Counted from the first letter of the stretch, positions 1-9,931 are shown. The stretch: 64,000 bases of DNA from Rodentibacter sp. JRC1 (GCF_020521555.1 NZ_BPWA01000001.1:124001-188000), one strand, 5' to 3'. Numbers and translations are program-made. The notes: generated by a model from the letters alone, not told the origin.

Positions 1-447
1 GTTGATACGAATATTAAAGGTTTAATTAATATAACCCGCTTTGTATTGCCTCAGATGGTGGAACGTAACACGGGACATATCATTAACTTAGGTTCAATTG
101 CAGGTACTTACCCTTATCCGGGGGGAAATGTATATGGCGGAACGAAAGCCTTTGTTAAACAATTCAGTTTAAACTTACGGGCAGATCTCGCCGGTAAAAA
201 TATTCGTGTTTCCAATATTGAACCGGGACTTTGCGGCGGTACGGAATTTTCAAATGTCCGTTTTAAAGGCGATGATGAACGGGCCGAAAAACTTTATGAA
301 AATGTGTCATACGTTACGCCACAAGATATTGCCAATATTGTGTTATGGCTCAACCAACAACCGGAACACGTAAACATCAATCGTATTGAAGTGATGCCGA
401 CCGCACAAACTTTCAATCCATTAAAAGTAACGAAAAACTCAAATTAA
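1..447 (+). CDS. NADP-dependent short-chain dehydrogenase (YdfG-like), 5' end outside window
   Basis: The reading frame is open from base 1, so the N-terminal Rossmann part lies outside the window. Visible are the SDR catalytic Ser region (NLGSIAG) and the YxxxK pair in NVYGGTKAF, followed by the usual substrate-loop sequence GLCGGTEFS. This is the pattern of YdfG-type enzymes that oxidise serine, allo-threonine or 3-hydroxy acids with NADP in the cytoplasm. The stop is only 18 bp before trpB, so it probably shares a transcript with trpBA; the same order is known in H. influenzae. The exact substrate is inferred from family resemblance. Confidence 0.85.
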   Translation, partial: VDTNIKGLINITRFVLPQMVERNTGHIINLGSIAGTYPYPGGNVYGGTKAFVKQFSLNLRADLAGKNIRVSNIEPGLCGGTEFSNVRFKGDDERAEKLYENVSYVTPQDIANIVLWLNQQPEHVNINRIEVMPTAQTFNPLKVTKNSN

Positions 448-465
448 AAATAACAAGGAAACACA

Positions 466-1662
466 ATGTCAGAGCCCATTCTAAATCCGTATTTCGGTGA
501 ATTTGGCGGTATGTATGTGCCGGAAATTCTAATACCGGTATTACAACAACTAGAAAAAGCCTTTGTGGAGGCGCAAGCCGATCCGCAATTTCAACAGGAA
601 TTTCAGGATTTGTTAAAAAATTATGCGGGCAGACCAACCGCACTTACTCTTTGCCGTAATCTGACCAAAGGCACGAAAGCAAAAATTTATCTTAAACGTG
701 AAGATCTATTGCACGGCGGTGCCCATAAAACCAATCAAGTGCTTGGGCAAATCTTACTGGCGAAACGTATGGGAAAAACCCGTATTATCGCAGAAACAGG
801 CGCGGGGCAGCACGGTGTAGCAACTGCTCTTGCCTGTGCGATGCTGGATATGCCTTGCCATGTTTATATGGGGGCAAAAGATGTGGAACGTCAATCACCA
901 AATGTATTCCGTATGCGTTTAATGGGCGCAGAAGTCATTCCGGTGCAAAAAGGTTCTTGTTCGCTGAAAGACGCTTGTTGTGAAGCAATGCGTGATTGGT
1001 CTGCTAACTATGAAACCACCCACTATTTACTCGGTACGGCAGCAGGTCCTCACCCGTTCCCAACCATTGTTCGTGAATTTCAAAAAATGATTGGTGAAGA
1101 AACCAAACGCCAGATTTTGGAATGTGAAGGCCGATTGCCGGATGCGGTGATTGCCGCTGTTGGTGGAGGTTCAAATGCAATCGGTATGTTCACCGATTTT
1201 ATTGATGAATCCAGCGTACGTTTAATCGGCGTAGAGCCTGCAGGTAAAGGCATTGAAACGGGTGAGCACGGCGCACCGCTAGGTCACGCTAAAGTCGGTA
1301 TCTATTTCGGAATGAAATCACCACTTATGCAAACGCCGGATGGTCAGGTGGAAGAATCTTATTCTGTTTCTGCGGGTTTGGACTTCCCTTCCGTTGGCCC
1401 TCAGCACGCTTATTTACAAAGCATTGGACGTGCCGAATATCCTTCTATCACTGATGATGAAGCCCTAAATGCGTTCCAAGAACTTGCGAAACACGAAGGA
1501 ATTATTCCGGCTCTTGAAAGCGCTCATGCGCTTGCTCAGGCATTAAAAATGATTCATCAAGAACCCAATAAAGAACAAATTCTTGTTGTGAATTTATCCG
1601 GTCGCGGTGATAAAGATATTTTCACCGTAGATAAGATTTTAACTGAAAAAGGAATGAAATGA
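466..1662 (+). CDS. trpB: tryptophan synthase beta subunit
   Basis: A 398-residue protein of the usual TrpB length. It condenses indole with serine to tryptophan using PLP, in an alpha2-beta2 complex with TrpA. The PLP lysine sits in GGAHKTNQV, the glycine-rich phosphate loop is [10 protein letters not shown], and the C-terminal ALESAHALA motif is present. An AAGGAA ribosome site precedes the ATG. The stop overlaps the trpA start (ATGA), indicating translational coupling. trpEDC is not nearby, so the trp genes are split as in other Pasteurellaceae. Confidence 0.97.
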   Translation: MSEPILNPYFGEFGGMYVPEILIPVLQQLEKAFVEAQADPQFQQEFQDLLKNYAGRPTALTLCRNLTKGTKAKIYLKREDLLHGGAHKTNQVLGQILLAKRMGKTRIIAETGAGQHGVATALACAMLDMPCHVYMGAKDVERQSPNVFRMRLMGAEVIPVQKGSCSLKDACCEAMRDWSANYETTHYLLGTAAGPHPFPTIVREFQKMIGEETKRQILECEGRLPDAVIAAVGGGSNAIGMFTDFIDESSVRLIGVEPAGKGIETGEHGAPLGHAKVGIYFGMKSPLMQTPDGQVEESYSVSAGLDFPSVGPQHAYLQSIGRAEYPSITDDEALNAFQELAKHEGIIPALESAHALAQALKMIHQEPNKEQILVVNLSGRGDKDIFTVDKILTEKGMK

Positions 1663-2468
1663 TGAGCCGTTTTGAAACTAAATTTACTTCGCTCCAAGCA
1701 AAAAATGAAGGAGCATTCGTTCCTTTTGTCACATTATGTGACCCAACATTCGACCGCTCTTTTGAAATTATTTGCACTTTAGTTGAAAATGGTGCGGATG
1801 CCTTAGAACTCGGTTTTCCATTTTCTGATCCGCTTTTAGACGGGCCGGTTATTCAGGCAGCAAACAATCGTGCATTGAATGCAGGTCATAGCACGGAAGA
1901 TAGCTTTAAATTGATCGAAAAAGTGCGGTCAAAATATCCGGAGATTCCGATTAGTCTTCTTCTCTGTGCTAATCTTATTTTCGCAAAAGGTCTTGATAAG
2001 TTTTATCAACGTTGTGCTGAGGTGGGCGTAGATGCCGTACTTGTGGCGGATATTCCCCTGCTAGCAAAAAAGGATTACGTTCAAGCCGCCAAAAAATATG
2101 GCATTCGGCCGGTGTTTATTTGCCCTCCGAATGCAGATGAGAAAACAGTTCAAGGTGTGGCAAAAAATAGCGAAGGTTACACATATTTAGTTTCTCGTGC
2201 AGGTGTAACAAGTGCCGAAAATCAAGCGCATTCGACAAATTTAGATACGCTTATTGAACAACTGAAAGCGCATAATGCCCCCCCTATCTTGCAAGGATTC
2301 GGCATCGCACAACCTGCACAAGTAAAAGAAGCCTTAAAACTTGGAGCAGCGGGCGCAATTTCAGGTTCTGCAACCGTAAAAATTATTGAACGAAATTTGG
2401 ATAATCATACAAAATGTTTATCTGAACTGGCTGAATTTGTTCAATCAATGAAAGCGGCGACAATCTAA
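1659..2468 (+). CDS. trpA: tryptophan synthase alpha subunit
   Basis: A 269-residue TIM-barrel protein that cleaves indole-3-glycerol phosphate and passes indole to TrpB. The catalytic Glu is in [11 protein letters not shown] and the second catalytic Asp in LVADIPL; the phosphate-binding end [12 protein letters not shown] is present. The start overlaps the trpB stop by 4 bp; a second ATG immediately follows, so the true start may be one codon later (1662). A terminator follows at once, closing the operon. Confidence 0.97.
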   Translation: MMSRFETKFTSLQAKNEGAFVPFVTLCDPTFDRSFEIICTLVENGADALELGFPFSDPLLDGPVIQAANNRALNAGHSTEDSFKLIEKVRSKYPEIPISLLLCANLIFAKGLDKFYQRCAEVGVDAVLVADIPLLAKKDYVQAAKKYGIRPVFICPPNADEKTVQGVAKNSEGYTYLVSRAGVTSAENQAHSTNLDTLIEQLKAHNAPPILQGFGIAQPAQVKEALKLGAAGAISGSATVKIIERNLDNHTKCLSELAEFVQSMKAATI

Positions 2469-2476
2469 CTATCCAT

Positions 2477-2508
2477 AAAAAAACCGCATATAAAACGTGC
2501 GGTTTTTC
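2477..2508 (+). terminator. rho-independent terminator after trpA
   Basis: AAAAACCGCA and TGCGGTTTTT form a 10-bp stem around a short loop, with the second arm ending in a T run. The stem uses a truncated uptake-signal core (ACCGCA). Confidence 0.85.
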
Positions 2509-3022
2509 GTTTGATCTATAAAGCTCATCGTATTTAAACTGAGCTTACTTATGCAACCAAATTTCCAATAACAATCGGGTCGGATTTTCTAGGTGCTCTT
2601 TAATTGCTACTAAAAATTCAATGGATAATAGTTGTGATAAATAATGTCTTCGCTGCCAATCAATGCATTGACTTCCGAATAACATTTTAAGGCTTCGACC
2701 ATCGCTTTTATGGAGAAAGAAATAAAGTTCGATCACACATCCTGTTGTTTTCAAATTGTTTGCGTAAATTCATAATTGCATATCTACTTCAAGTCGGGAG
2801 CATTACGGTGCTGTTTTGGGGGGCGAGTAACCGTTCGGCAGTGCGTTTGCATAAACGGGTCATCGGTACATGTTTTTCTGCACACGGTAGATAATCGCTA
2901 GATCCTTGGTAACCCCTTTGCAGACAACAAAGATAACGAAAATAACCTCAACGCCTTGAATCTACCCAATTCCCTGAAAATAGCATATAATTCACTGCTC
3001 ATAGTAAGTTTAGGCAACGATT
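2509..3022. other. decayed intergenic region with unrecognised minus-strand coding remnants
   Basis: No intact gene is recognised in this 514-bp stretch. On the minus strand a 69-codon ORF (2754 to 2545) and a 52-codon stop-to-stop stretch with no start (2789-2944, ending in QNSTVMLPT) look like pieces of an old coding sequence. Part 1 also reads partly sensibly in a second frame, as expected of frameshifted relics. I could not assign a family. It lies directly upstream of the prfB pseudogene, so the whole block 2.5-3.65 kb appears to be decaying DNA. Confidence 0.4.
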
Positions 3023-3639
3023 ATATTTGAAATCAATCCGATAAAATGTAGATCTGCAAGCGGGTTCAGACAGCACAGAAGCCCAAGATTGGACGGAAAT
3101 GCTGTTAAACGTGTATTTACATAGAGCGGAAAGTAAAGGCTTTAAAACCTGACGGCGATGTCTCCGGTATTAAATCCGCCACAATTCGAATGTCCGATGA
3201 ATATGCTTTCGGCTGGTTAAGAACCGAAAACGGCATACACCACTTAATACGGAAGGCCCGTTTGATTCCAACAACCGTCGTCATACCTCTTTTAGCGGCA
3301 CTTTCGTTTATCCTAAAACTGATGAGGATATTGAGATCAACCCGGCAGATTTACGTATTGACACGTATTTAGCCTCCTTTGTCGATGCTCTGTACATCAG
3401 CAAAACCAAAAGTGCGGTCAGAATTGTCCACATTCCGAGCGGTATCATCGTGCAATGCCGAAACGACCGTTCGTAACACAAAAATAAAGAGCAATGGATG
3501 AAACAGCCGGAGCAGCAGAATCTGCTTATACGCTTAGGACGGCGGTCGTATCAAAAGCTTACGCACAGACGTTGAAAGCCACAATACACAAGCCGTACCG
3601 GACAGTGATCTTGATCGTTTTATTGAAGCAAGTTTAAAA
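3023..3639 (+). pseudogene. prfB: prfB (peptide chain release factor 2) pseudogene
   Basis: Fragments of RF2 appear in order but in different frames: the N-terminus FEINPIK (3026-3046); a jump that deletes about 100 residues, including the place of the programmed frameshift site; [13 protein letters not shown] (3063 on); a stop; then [21 protein letters not shown] in a new frame. A 1-nt loss near 3255 leads into [11 protein letters not shown] and [12 protein letters not shown]. The end reads NTQAV and DRFIEASLK. The anticodon motif SPF has become GPF, and the GGQ peptidyl-hydrolysis motif aligns with Asp-Ala-Leu at 3384-3392, so the product could not work. Stops also interrupt it, as at 3475. 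RF2 is essential, so an intact copy should exist elsewhere. prfB normally precedes lysS, which here starts 4.8 kb downstream. Confidence 0.9.
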
Positions 3640-3696
3640 GTTAGGACTATAAGGCGCTTAATTATTCTAATGACACATAAAAACCTAATAAACGTT

Positions 3697-4575
3697 ATGC
3701 AACAAATAGATTATAAATCCCTTCGATTACTTGATTTGATTATTAAAGAACAAGGCTTCGAAAAAGCATCAAATAAATTAAATATTACCCAATCTGCCGT
3801 ATCCCAACGGATTAAACAACTTGAAAATGATTTTGGCGAGCTATTGGTAACTCGTACAGTTCCGCCAAAACCGACCGAATTAGGGAAAAAGTTATTAAAA
3901 CTGCTTTATCACGTTAATTTATTGGAACACGATATTTTTGATAACGGTGGGTTAAATATTGAGAGTATTCCGCTGTCAATTAATGCCGATTCACTTGCCA
4001 CTTGGTTTCTACCGGCAATCCAAGACATCTTGACCGATCCAACTTTACGTCTGAATATTAAAATTGAAGACGAAACCAAAACCTTGGATAGTTTAATCTC
4101 CGGAGATGTTGTTGCTGCCGTCAGTACTTATTCCAAGCCTATTATCAATGGAAAATGTGATTACATCGGTTCATTAGATTATATTTTGGTTTCTTCGCCA
4201 AATTTTGCAGAAAAATATTTTCCTCATGGGGTTAATAAAGAGGCTTTACTTAAAGCTCCGATTGCAACTTTCTCTCAATCTGTTGATCAACATCATATTT
4301 TTTTACAGGAATATTTTGGCATTAGCCCGGGCAATTTAGTCAGCCATGTTGTCCCTTCATCTGAAGCTTATATTCAACTTATTTTACAAAATTCTGTTTG
4401 TTGTATGATTTCCAAACAACAAATTCGTAATGAATTAGCGAAAGGAAAAATTATCAATTTATTACCTGAATTAGTCCAGCATAAAAAGCTCTATTGGCAC
4501 CGATATAATTTAGAATCGGAATCCATTAAAAAACTCAGTGTTTGTATTAAAGAAAAAGGAACATTGTTATTATAA
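3697..4575 (+). CDS. argP: LysR-family regulator, ArgP/IciA type
   Basis: About 292 residues from the ATG at 3697, which aligns with E. coli ArgP; the frame is open to an ATG at 3670. The N-terminal winged HTH includes ITQSAVSQRIKQLEN, followed by the ArgP-typical RTVPPKPTE and NADSLATWFLPA and a C-terminal effector domain ending near LYWHRYNLES. In enterics ArgP binds lysine or arginine and controls lysine and arginine transport and biosynthesis genes. Here it is convergent with cadA and shares a terminator with it, and no CadC-like regulator is visible. I infer that it may control the neighbouring lysine decarboxylase operon. The gene starts right after the prfB relic. Confidence 0.88.
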   Translation: MQQIDYKSLRLLDLIIKEQGFEKASNKLNITQSAVSQRIKQLENDFGELLVTRTVPPKPTELGKKLLKLLYHVNLLEHDIFDNGGLNIESIPLSINADSLATWFLPAIQDILTDPTLRLNIKIEDETKTLDSLISGDVVAAVSTYSKPIINGKCDYIGSLDYILVSSPNFAEKYFPHGVNKEALLKAPIATFSQSVDQHHIFLQEYFGISPGNLVSHVVPSSEAYIQLILQNSVCCMISKQQIRNELAKGKIINLLPELVQHKKLYWHRYNLESESIKKLSVCIKEKGTLLL

Positions 4576-4577
4576 TA

Positions 4578-4611
4578 ATAGCCCGATTGAATCAAACGTC
4601 AATCGGGCTAT
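4578..4611. terminator. bidirectional terminator between argP and cadA
   Basis: A 13-bp inverted repeat, ATAGCCCGATTGA paired with its complement around an 8-nt loop, lies between the two converging genes with A/T-rich flanks on both sides. Confidence 0.9.
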
Positions 4612-4625
4612 TCTATTATATTAAA

Positions 4626-6764
4626 CTACATCGATAAGACTTTGACTTTATAACGTCCGTCATCTTGCCGATAAGCACCGTGAATATCCGTTTCAAAGCC
4701 CGGATAGTGAGATCCGATTTCACACAACATCATTAAGAAATCTAAAATAGATCGGCTTTCTTCAGTAATCATCTCTCCCGGCATAACTAAAGGAACTCCC
4801 GGCGGATACGGAAGAATCATATTTGCATTGACTTTACCAATCATATCCTCCAAATAGCAGTCTTCTATTTTGCCATTTAATTCTAGTTGGAAAGCATTAT
4901 TTGGCGTCATTACCATTTTTGGCAACACTTCAAACGCATTAAACATCAAATTTGGTAACTGATGTTTACAGATTAATTGATGAATACCCCGTGCTAATTC
5001 TTGGATTGACATATTCGCATAAAAATGCGGATCTTGTGCATAAATTTCTGGCAAGACCTTTTTGACACATAAATTAGCATCATACATTTCTTTGAACTCA
5101 TTTAAGCCTTGTAGTAACCCCATTGCTTTCGTATCGTCAATACCGAAACTGAACAATACTAATAAATTATAAGGACCGGTTTTTTCAACAATAATCCCCC
5201 TTGAATCAAGGAATTTTGACACCAATGTTGCCGGAATTCCCGTTTCTTCCAATTCGCCGTTTTGATTCAACCCCGGCGTTAAAAGTGTTACTTTTATCGG
5301 ATCAAGATACATATGTTGCGGATCAATATTATTAAAGCCATGCCACATACTTTCCGGCTCTAACTCCCAACATTCGATACAATCAATATTTTGAGGTTGC
5401 CAAACATCGAAGTACCACGAATCAATCGCCTGTTTATGATTTTTAATTACTTTTCTAAATTTGACTGCTCTTTCTATTGCATCTCGCATTAAATGCTTAC
5501 CGTTATTCCCTTTCATCATTGCCGCTGCAACTTCAGTTGAAGCAACAATGCCATAATGCGGAGAGGTCGAGGTATGCATCATATAGGCTTCGTTAAAGGT
5601 TTCTTCATTTATATCACCTTTAATATGAATCATTGACGCTTGTGAAAACGCTGCCAATAACTTATGAGTTGATTGCGTTTCATAAATCACTTTATCCGGC
5701 ACACTTATTCCACCCATACCGGTTTTTCCATTGTAAATCGGGCTAAAATTCGTATAAGGAACCCAAGCAGAATCAAAGTGAATCGATTTCACAGCCAAAT
5801 TTTGCTTGATTTTATCCGTGTTATAAAACAAACCGTCATAAGTCGAATTCGTAATCACAGCATGTACAGGCCATTTAGCCCCTTTTATTTCAGCAATTTT
5901 TCGCTCAATTGATTGAGGTTCAAACTCTGATTCCGGAATACCTCCAAGTAATCCGTAAGCATTACGGGTTGGTTTAAGATAAATCGGGATCACATCACTC
6001 ATCATCAGTAAGTGAGTTAAGGATTTGTGACAATTACGATCAATAAGAACCGTTTCCCCTGAAGGAACAGAATACATACCGACAATTTTATTGGCTGTCG
6101 ATGTGCCATTCGTCACAATATAACTGCGATCCGCATTAAAAATATCAGCAATATATTTTTCCGCTTCTGCATGGGGACCAGAATGATCCAGTAAAGAACC
6201 CAATTCATTTATCGATACGGAAATATCGGATTTAAAACTGTTTTCACCAAAGAAATCATAAAAAATACTGCCTATCGGTGAACGTTGAAATGCTGTACCG
6301 CCCATATGACCAGGCGTGCAGAATGTATATTTACTTTCATTTACATAATGAAACAAAGCTTTGGTGAAGGGAGGAGTGATTTGATCAATATAATGCGAAA
6401 TAGATTTGTCTATTTGTTTGATGACTTCCGTATGACTATACAAATTACTATCGATATATTGCACACAATCATCAATGACATCAAAATCAATTTCTATACC
6501 ACTTTCGTTTTCCTTGACTACAAAAATCGGTAAATTTTCATTAATTTCAATAATTTTTTTCACCAACTGTTGATTTACAAAATCATCGTAGAAAAAATCT
6601 ACCGTAAACAGAACCGCTGAAATTCGTGCGTTATTTTTTAATAAGGAAAGTAATTCTCCCTGTCCGGTTGTTTGAATAACGGCATAATGGCTATGTTCAA
6701 TATGATTGCTAAGTTCATTAAGATATTTTGTTTCTTTATTGTGCCCGATTAAAATTGTTTTCAT
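4626..6764 (-). CDS. cadA: inducible lysine decarboxylase
   Basis: A 712-residue PLP enzyme matching E. coli LdcI (about 715) along its length. It decarboxylates lysine to cadaverine, consuming a proton, in acid resistance. The order is an N-terminal wing domain (1-130), a linker, the core with TFCTPGHMGGTAFQ (about 150), the PLP lysine in ETQSTHKLLAAFSQ (about 360), and a C-terminal domain with PYPPGVPLVMPGEM. Lysine-type rather than ornithine- or arginine-type residues fit best with CadA. It is preceded by cadB with a 10-bp gap; the cadB stop TAA is part of the TAAGGAG ribosome site. Confidence 0.95.
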   Translation of the reverse strand: MKTILIGHNKETKYLNELSNHIEHSHYAVIQTTGQGELLSLLKNNARISAVLFTVDFFYDDFVNQQLVKKIIEINENLPIFVVKENESGIEIDFDVIDDCVQYIDSNLYSHTEVIKQIDKSISHYIDQITPPFTKALFHYVNESKYTFCTPGHMGGTAFQRSPIGSIFYDFFGENSFKSDISVSINELGSLLDHSGPHAEAEKYIADIFNADRSYIVTNGTSTANKIVGMYSVPSGETVLIDRNCHKSLTHLLMMSDVIPIYLKPTRNAYGLLGGIPESEFEPQSIERKIAEIKGAKWPVHAVITNSTYDGLFYNTDKIKQNLAVKSIHFDSAWVPYTNFSPIYNGKTGMGGISVPDKVIYETQSTHKLLAAFSQASMIHIKGDINEETFNEAYMMHTSTSPHYGIVASTEVAAAMMKGNNGKHLMRDAIERAVKFRKVIKNHKQAIDSWYFDVWQPQNIDCIECWELEPESMWHGFNNIDPQHMYLDPIKVTLLTPGLNQNGELEETGIPATLVSKFLDSRGIIVEKTGPYNLLVLFSFGIDDTKAMGLLQGLNEFKEMYDANLCVKKVLPEIYAQDPHFYANMSIQELARGIHQLICKHQLPNLMFNAFEVLPKMVMTPNNAFQLELNGKIEDCYLEDMIGKVNANMILPYPPGVPLVMPGEMITEESRSILDFLMMLCEIGSHYPGFETDIHGAYRQDDGRYKVKVLSM

Positions 6765-6774
6765 AATATGCTCC

Positions 6775-8091
6775 TTAGATTGATTGCGAATTAGATTGTT
6801 GATGCCCTAGTTTTTTTGCATAAAATGCAAAAATGGCTAATGAAACCAAAATCGTTGCAGTAATTTGATAATGTTCGGCACCAGCTAAAGCGATAAAACA
6901 AAATAAAATCGCCAGAATGGAAGCCAATAAACTTAATGTGCTTTTTGTGGTTACGCCTTCAAAACGAATTAAATTTATTGCGGAATAGAAATAAGGGAAC
7001 ATTGTCAACATAACGGCAATACTTGTTAGCTGAGTAAATAAATCTGCGGCATTCGAGCCGCTTGCACTCATTACCGTGAGTAACAACATAAGAATCGTCA
7101 TCATTGTTGAAGCGGCAATCAGTCCTTTTCTTGGCACACCGTTACGATCGGTTTCACCAAAAACTTTAGGGAAATTTCCATCATTTGCTGCTCTTAAGCC
7201 GGCTTGACCAACCAACATCATCCAAGAACCTAAAGAAGTTAGACACGCAATCGCAGTAAAGGCAGAAACAAAAGGTGATGCCCATTCCCCTATAATTTTT
7301 GAAGCACTTAAAGCAAAAGGTGCTCCTGATGAAGCCACTTCCGCATTTGGAAACATACCGGCAATCACTTGAGAAGCCATAACATACACGATACCAGCCA
7401 ACCCGGTTCCCAATAACGTAGCGAGCGGAACTGTTCTTTGTGGATCTTTTACCAAACCACTACTGACTGAAGCTGATTCAACCCCGACAAACGCCCATAG
7501 ACATAGTAAAACGGAATTAATCACAGCTTTGGAGGAATCCATTGATCCTTCAGCAATCCAGTTTGCTTGATAAATATCATGATCAAACCACGCCCAACCC
7601 AAAATCGCCGTACCAATAACCGGAATCAAAACTAAAATCAGACCAATTGAAGTTAATCGGCTAACCCAAGCTCCTCCCAGCAAATTCACAAATGTGAACA
7701 ACCAAACTGCAACAATCGCCGCCATTGCTGCGGGGATAGGTTCATTTAATATAGGAAAGAAAACAGATGAATAAGCAACTGCCGTTATCGCAATCGCTAA
7801 ATTACCAATCCAATTAGCGTGATAATACAAAATTGAAGTTTGATACCCCAACATTGGCGAAACTTCTCCAGCATAAGCAATCGGTCCGCCCTCTTGAGGA
7901 TTTTTTGTACTCAGTCGCGCAAAAACATAAGCTAAAGCTAATGCTCCCAATGTTGCTATAACCCAACCGAAAATAGATATAGAACCTATTTTCGCTAAAC
8001 TTGCGGGCAGCAATGCAATCCCGCTCCCCATCATATTACCTGCAACAACCGCTATACAGGTAAAGAGACCTATCTTTTTGGATGGACTCAT
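6775..8091 (-). CDS. cadB: cadaverine/lysine antiporter
   Basis: A 438-residue APC-superfamily inner-membrane transporter with about 12 hydrophobic segments. It starts KKIGLFTCIAVVAGNMMGSG, the substrate-binding first helix of basic amino-acid/polyamine antiporters. Strong resemblance to E. coli CadB (ANWIGNLAIAITAV, LCLWAFVGVESASV) supports lysine-in/cadaverine-out exchange coupled to CadA. It is first in a cadBA operon reading away from lysS. Control probably lies in the 323-bp AT-rich gap upstream. Confidence 0.95.
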   Translation of the reverse strand: MSPSKKIGLFTCIAVVAGNMMGSGIALLPASLAKIGSISIFGWVIATLGALALAYVFARLSTKNPQEGGPIAYAGEVSPMLGYQTSILYYHANWIGNLAIAITAVAYSSVFFPILNEPIPAAMAAIVAVWLFTFVNLLGGAWVSRLTSIGLILVLIPVIGTAILGWAWFDHDIYQANWIAEGSMDSSKAVINSVLLCLWAFVGVESASVSSGLVKDPQRTVPLATLLGTGLAGIVYVMASQVIAGMFPNAEVASSGAPFALSASKIIGEWASPFVSAFTAIACLTSLGSWMMLVGQAGLRAANDGNFPKVFGETDRNGVPRKGLIAASTMMTILMLLLTVMSASGSNAADLFTQLTSIAVMLTMFPYFYSAINLIRFEGVTTKSTLSLLASILAILFCFIALAGAEHYQITATILVSLAIFAFYAKKLGHQQSNSQSI

Positions 8092-8147
8092 AAGATCACC
8101 TCTTCTAAGAAAAAATTAACCCATTTAGATAATTGGAAATTCAAATT

Positions 8148-8178
8148 ATCTAATAAGATTATTGATCTAATAAGATTA
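8148..8178. promoter_or_regulatory. tandem 14-bp direct repeat in the cadB control region
   Basis: ATCTAATAAGATTA occurs twice (8148-8161 and 8165-8178), 17 bp apart start to start, upstream of cadB. Regularly spaced direct repeats in a divergent promoter region suggest a regulator site, for example for a transcription activator of cadBA. The protein is unknown; ArgP is one candidate. Confidence 0.55.
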
Positions 8179-8185
8179 ACTTATA

Positions 8186-8199
8186 TTGATCTATATCAT
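8186..8199. promoter_or_regulatory. candidate FNR site upstream of cadB
   Basis: TTGATCTATATCAT matches the FNR consensus TTGAT-N4-ATCAA at nine of ten informative positions. It sits about 95-108 bp upstream of the cadB start, beside the tandem repeats. Anaerobic induction of lysine decarboxylase is known in enterics; binding here is inferred. Confidence 0.45.
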
Positions 8200-8351
8200 A
8201 AATTTTATTTATTTTTAATGAAAAATAATTAATTATTCTTATAATCAGAAGTGTAAACATCATGAAAAGGAGATAAATAAACAACGATTAAACTGATTTT
8301 CCCCCTACAGAACGCAGGAGATTGATTTATAACCACAAGGCTTCATGCTAT

Positions 8352-8380
8352 TTAGATTGAATTTAGCCTGTGCTTATAAT
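8352..8380 (+). promoter_or_regulatory. candidate sigma-70 promoter for lysS
   Basis: A perfect TATAAT (8375-8380) lies 35 bp before the lysS start, with a weak -35 (TTAGAT, 8352-8357) 17 bp upstream. A promoter of its own would free lysS from the decayed prfB operon. The -35 is poor, so this is tentative. Confidence 0.5.
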
Positions 8381-8414
8381 GGTAACCACTAACGGTATTT
8401 AAGGAGCAACATCA

Positions 8415-9923
8415 ATGACAGAACAACAAACCCCAGAATTAGATTCTCAAGGAGAAATGGCGGTACGCCGCAAAAAACTCGCTGCATTACGAGCAAAAGG
8501 TAATCCATTTCCCAATACTTTTCGCCGCGATGCTTTAGCACAGGATTTACATCAACTCTATGATGACGTTGATGGCGAATCCCTAAAATCCCCTGAAATC
8601 AATGTCAAAGTCGCCGGGCGAATTATGACTCGTCGCATTATGGGAAAAGCCACTTTCGTGACGCTGCAAGATGTCAGCGGACGTATTCAACTTTATATCG
8701 CCCGTGATAACCTCGCCGAGGGTGAATATGCCGAAAACGTAAGCAACTGGGATTTGGGTGATATTGTCGGTGTAAGCGGTACATTATTTAAAACCCAAAC
8801 CAACGAATTGAGCGTGCGTTGCAACCAAGTTGAGCTACTGACCAAAGCACTTCGTCCGTTGCCGGAGAAATTCCACGGCTTATCGGATCAGGAAACTCGT
8901 TATCGCCAACGTTATCTTGATTTAATTTCCAACGAACAATCCCGTCGTACTTTTATTATTCGTTCTAAAGTCGTTGCCGGTATTCGCGAATATTTTATCG
9001 GTAAAGGTTTCTTAGAAGTGGAGACCCCAATGTTACAAGTGATCCCCGGCGGTGCATCTGCATGTCCGTTTGTTACCCACCACAATGCCCTTGATGTGGA
9101 TATGTATTTGCGTATTGCTCCGGAACTTTATCTTAAACGCCTTGTGGTCGGCGGGTTTGAGCGAGTATTTGAACTTAATCGAAATTTCCGCAATGAAGGG
9201 ATTTCCATTCGCCACAATCCTGAATTTACGATGTTGGAATATTACCAAGCCTATGCGGATTACCACGATTTAATGGATAACACCGAAGAATTATTGCGTA
9301 AATTGGCATTAGATATTTTAGGCACAACCATTGTCCCTTACGGTGAATATGAATTTGACTTCGGCAAACCGTTTGAACGTATTACAATGCACGATGCCAT
9401 TCTGAAATATGGTGGTGATAAAGGTATTGTCAAAGATGATTTATACGATTTCGAGCGAGCCAAAGTCATTACGGAAAAATTGGGGATTGACGTGCAAAAA
9501 TCTTGGGGCTTGGGCAACTTAGTCAATGTGATTTTTGAAGAAGTGGCAGAACATCATTTAATTCAGCCGACTTTCTTAATGGCACACCCGGCGGAAATTT
9601 CTCCATTGGCACGCCGTAATGATGAAAACCCGGAAGTCACCGATCGATTTGAATTATTTATCGGCGGACGTGAAATCGGTAACGGTTTCTCCGAATTAAA
9701 TGACGCTGAAGATCAAAATCAACGCTTTGATGATCAAGTTGCTGCTAAAGAAGCCGGCGATGATGAAGCGATGTTTAAAGATGACGATTTTGTTGTGGCA
9801 CTTGAACATGGTTTACCGCCAACCGCCGGCGAAGGCTTGGGTATCGACCGTTTGGCAATGTTATTCGCCAATGTACCGTCCATTCGAGATGTCATTCTTT
9901 TCCCAGCAATGCGAACCAAATAA
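8415..9923 (+). CDS. lysS: lysyl-tRNA synthetase (class II)
   Basis: 502 residues, the usual length. An N-terminal OB-fold anticodon-binding domain (about 60-150, [15 protein letters not shown]) is followed by the class II core: motif 1 around [10 protein letters not shown], motif 2 [18 protein letters not shown], and motif 3 [11 protein letters not shown] near the end. It charges tRNA-Lys in the cytoplasm. A good AAGGAG ribosome site precedes the ATG. It is normally co-transcribed with prfB; here only a prfB relic remains 4.8 kb upstream, with the cad module between. No second lysS is visible in the window. Confidence 0.97.
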   Translation: MTEQQTPELDSQGEMAVRRKKLAALRAKGNPFPNTFRRDALAQDLHQLYDDVDGESLKSPEINVKVAGRIMTRRIMGKATFVTLQDVSGRIQLYIARDNLAEGEYAENVSNWDLGDIVGVSGTLFKTQTNELSVRCNQVELLTKALRPLPEKFHGLSDQETRYRQRYLDLISNEQSRRTFIIRSKVVAGIREYFIGKGFLEVETPMLQVIPGGASACPFVTHHNALDVDMYLRIAPELYLKRLVVGGFERVFELNRNFRNEGISIRHNPEFTMLEYYQAYADYHDLMDNTEELLRKLALDILGTTIVPYGEYEFDFGKPFERITMHDAILKYGGDKGIVKDDLYDFERAKVITEKLGIDVQKSWGLGNLVNVIFEEVAEHHLIQPTFLMAHPAEISPLARRNDENPEVTDRFELFIGGREIGNGFSELNDAEDQNQRFDDQVAAKEAGDDEAMFKDDDFVVALEHGLPPTAGEGLGIDRLAMLFANVPSIRDVILFPAMRTK

Positions 9924-9931
9924 AAGCGATA

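Noticed and set aside
3190..3372. 60-residue ORF as an independent gene
   Set aside because: It is one in-frame piece of the broken prfB, running out of frame after the first 23 codons.
4626..6764. Ornithine decarboxylase (speF) with potE
   Set aside because: Considered because these are common in Pasteurellaceae, but length, the wing domain and sequence match lysine decarboxylase CadA, and the partner matches CadB.
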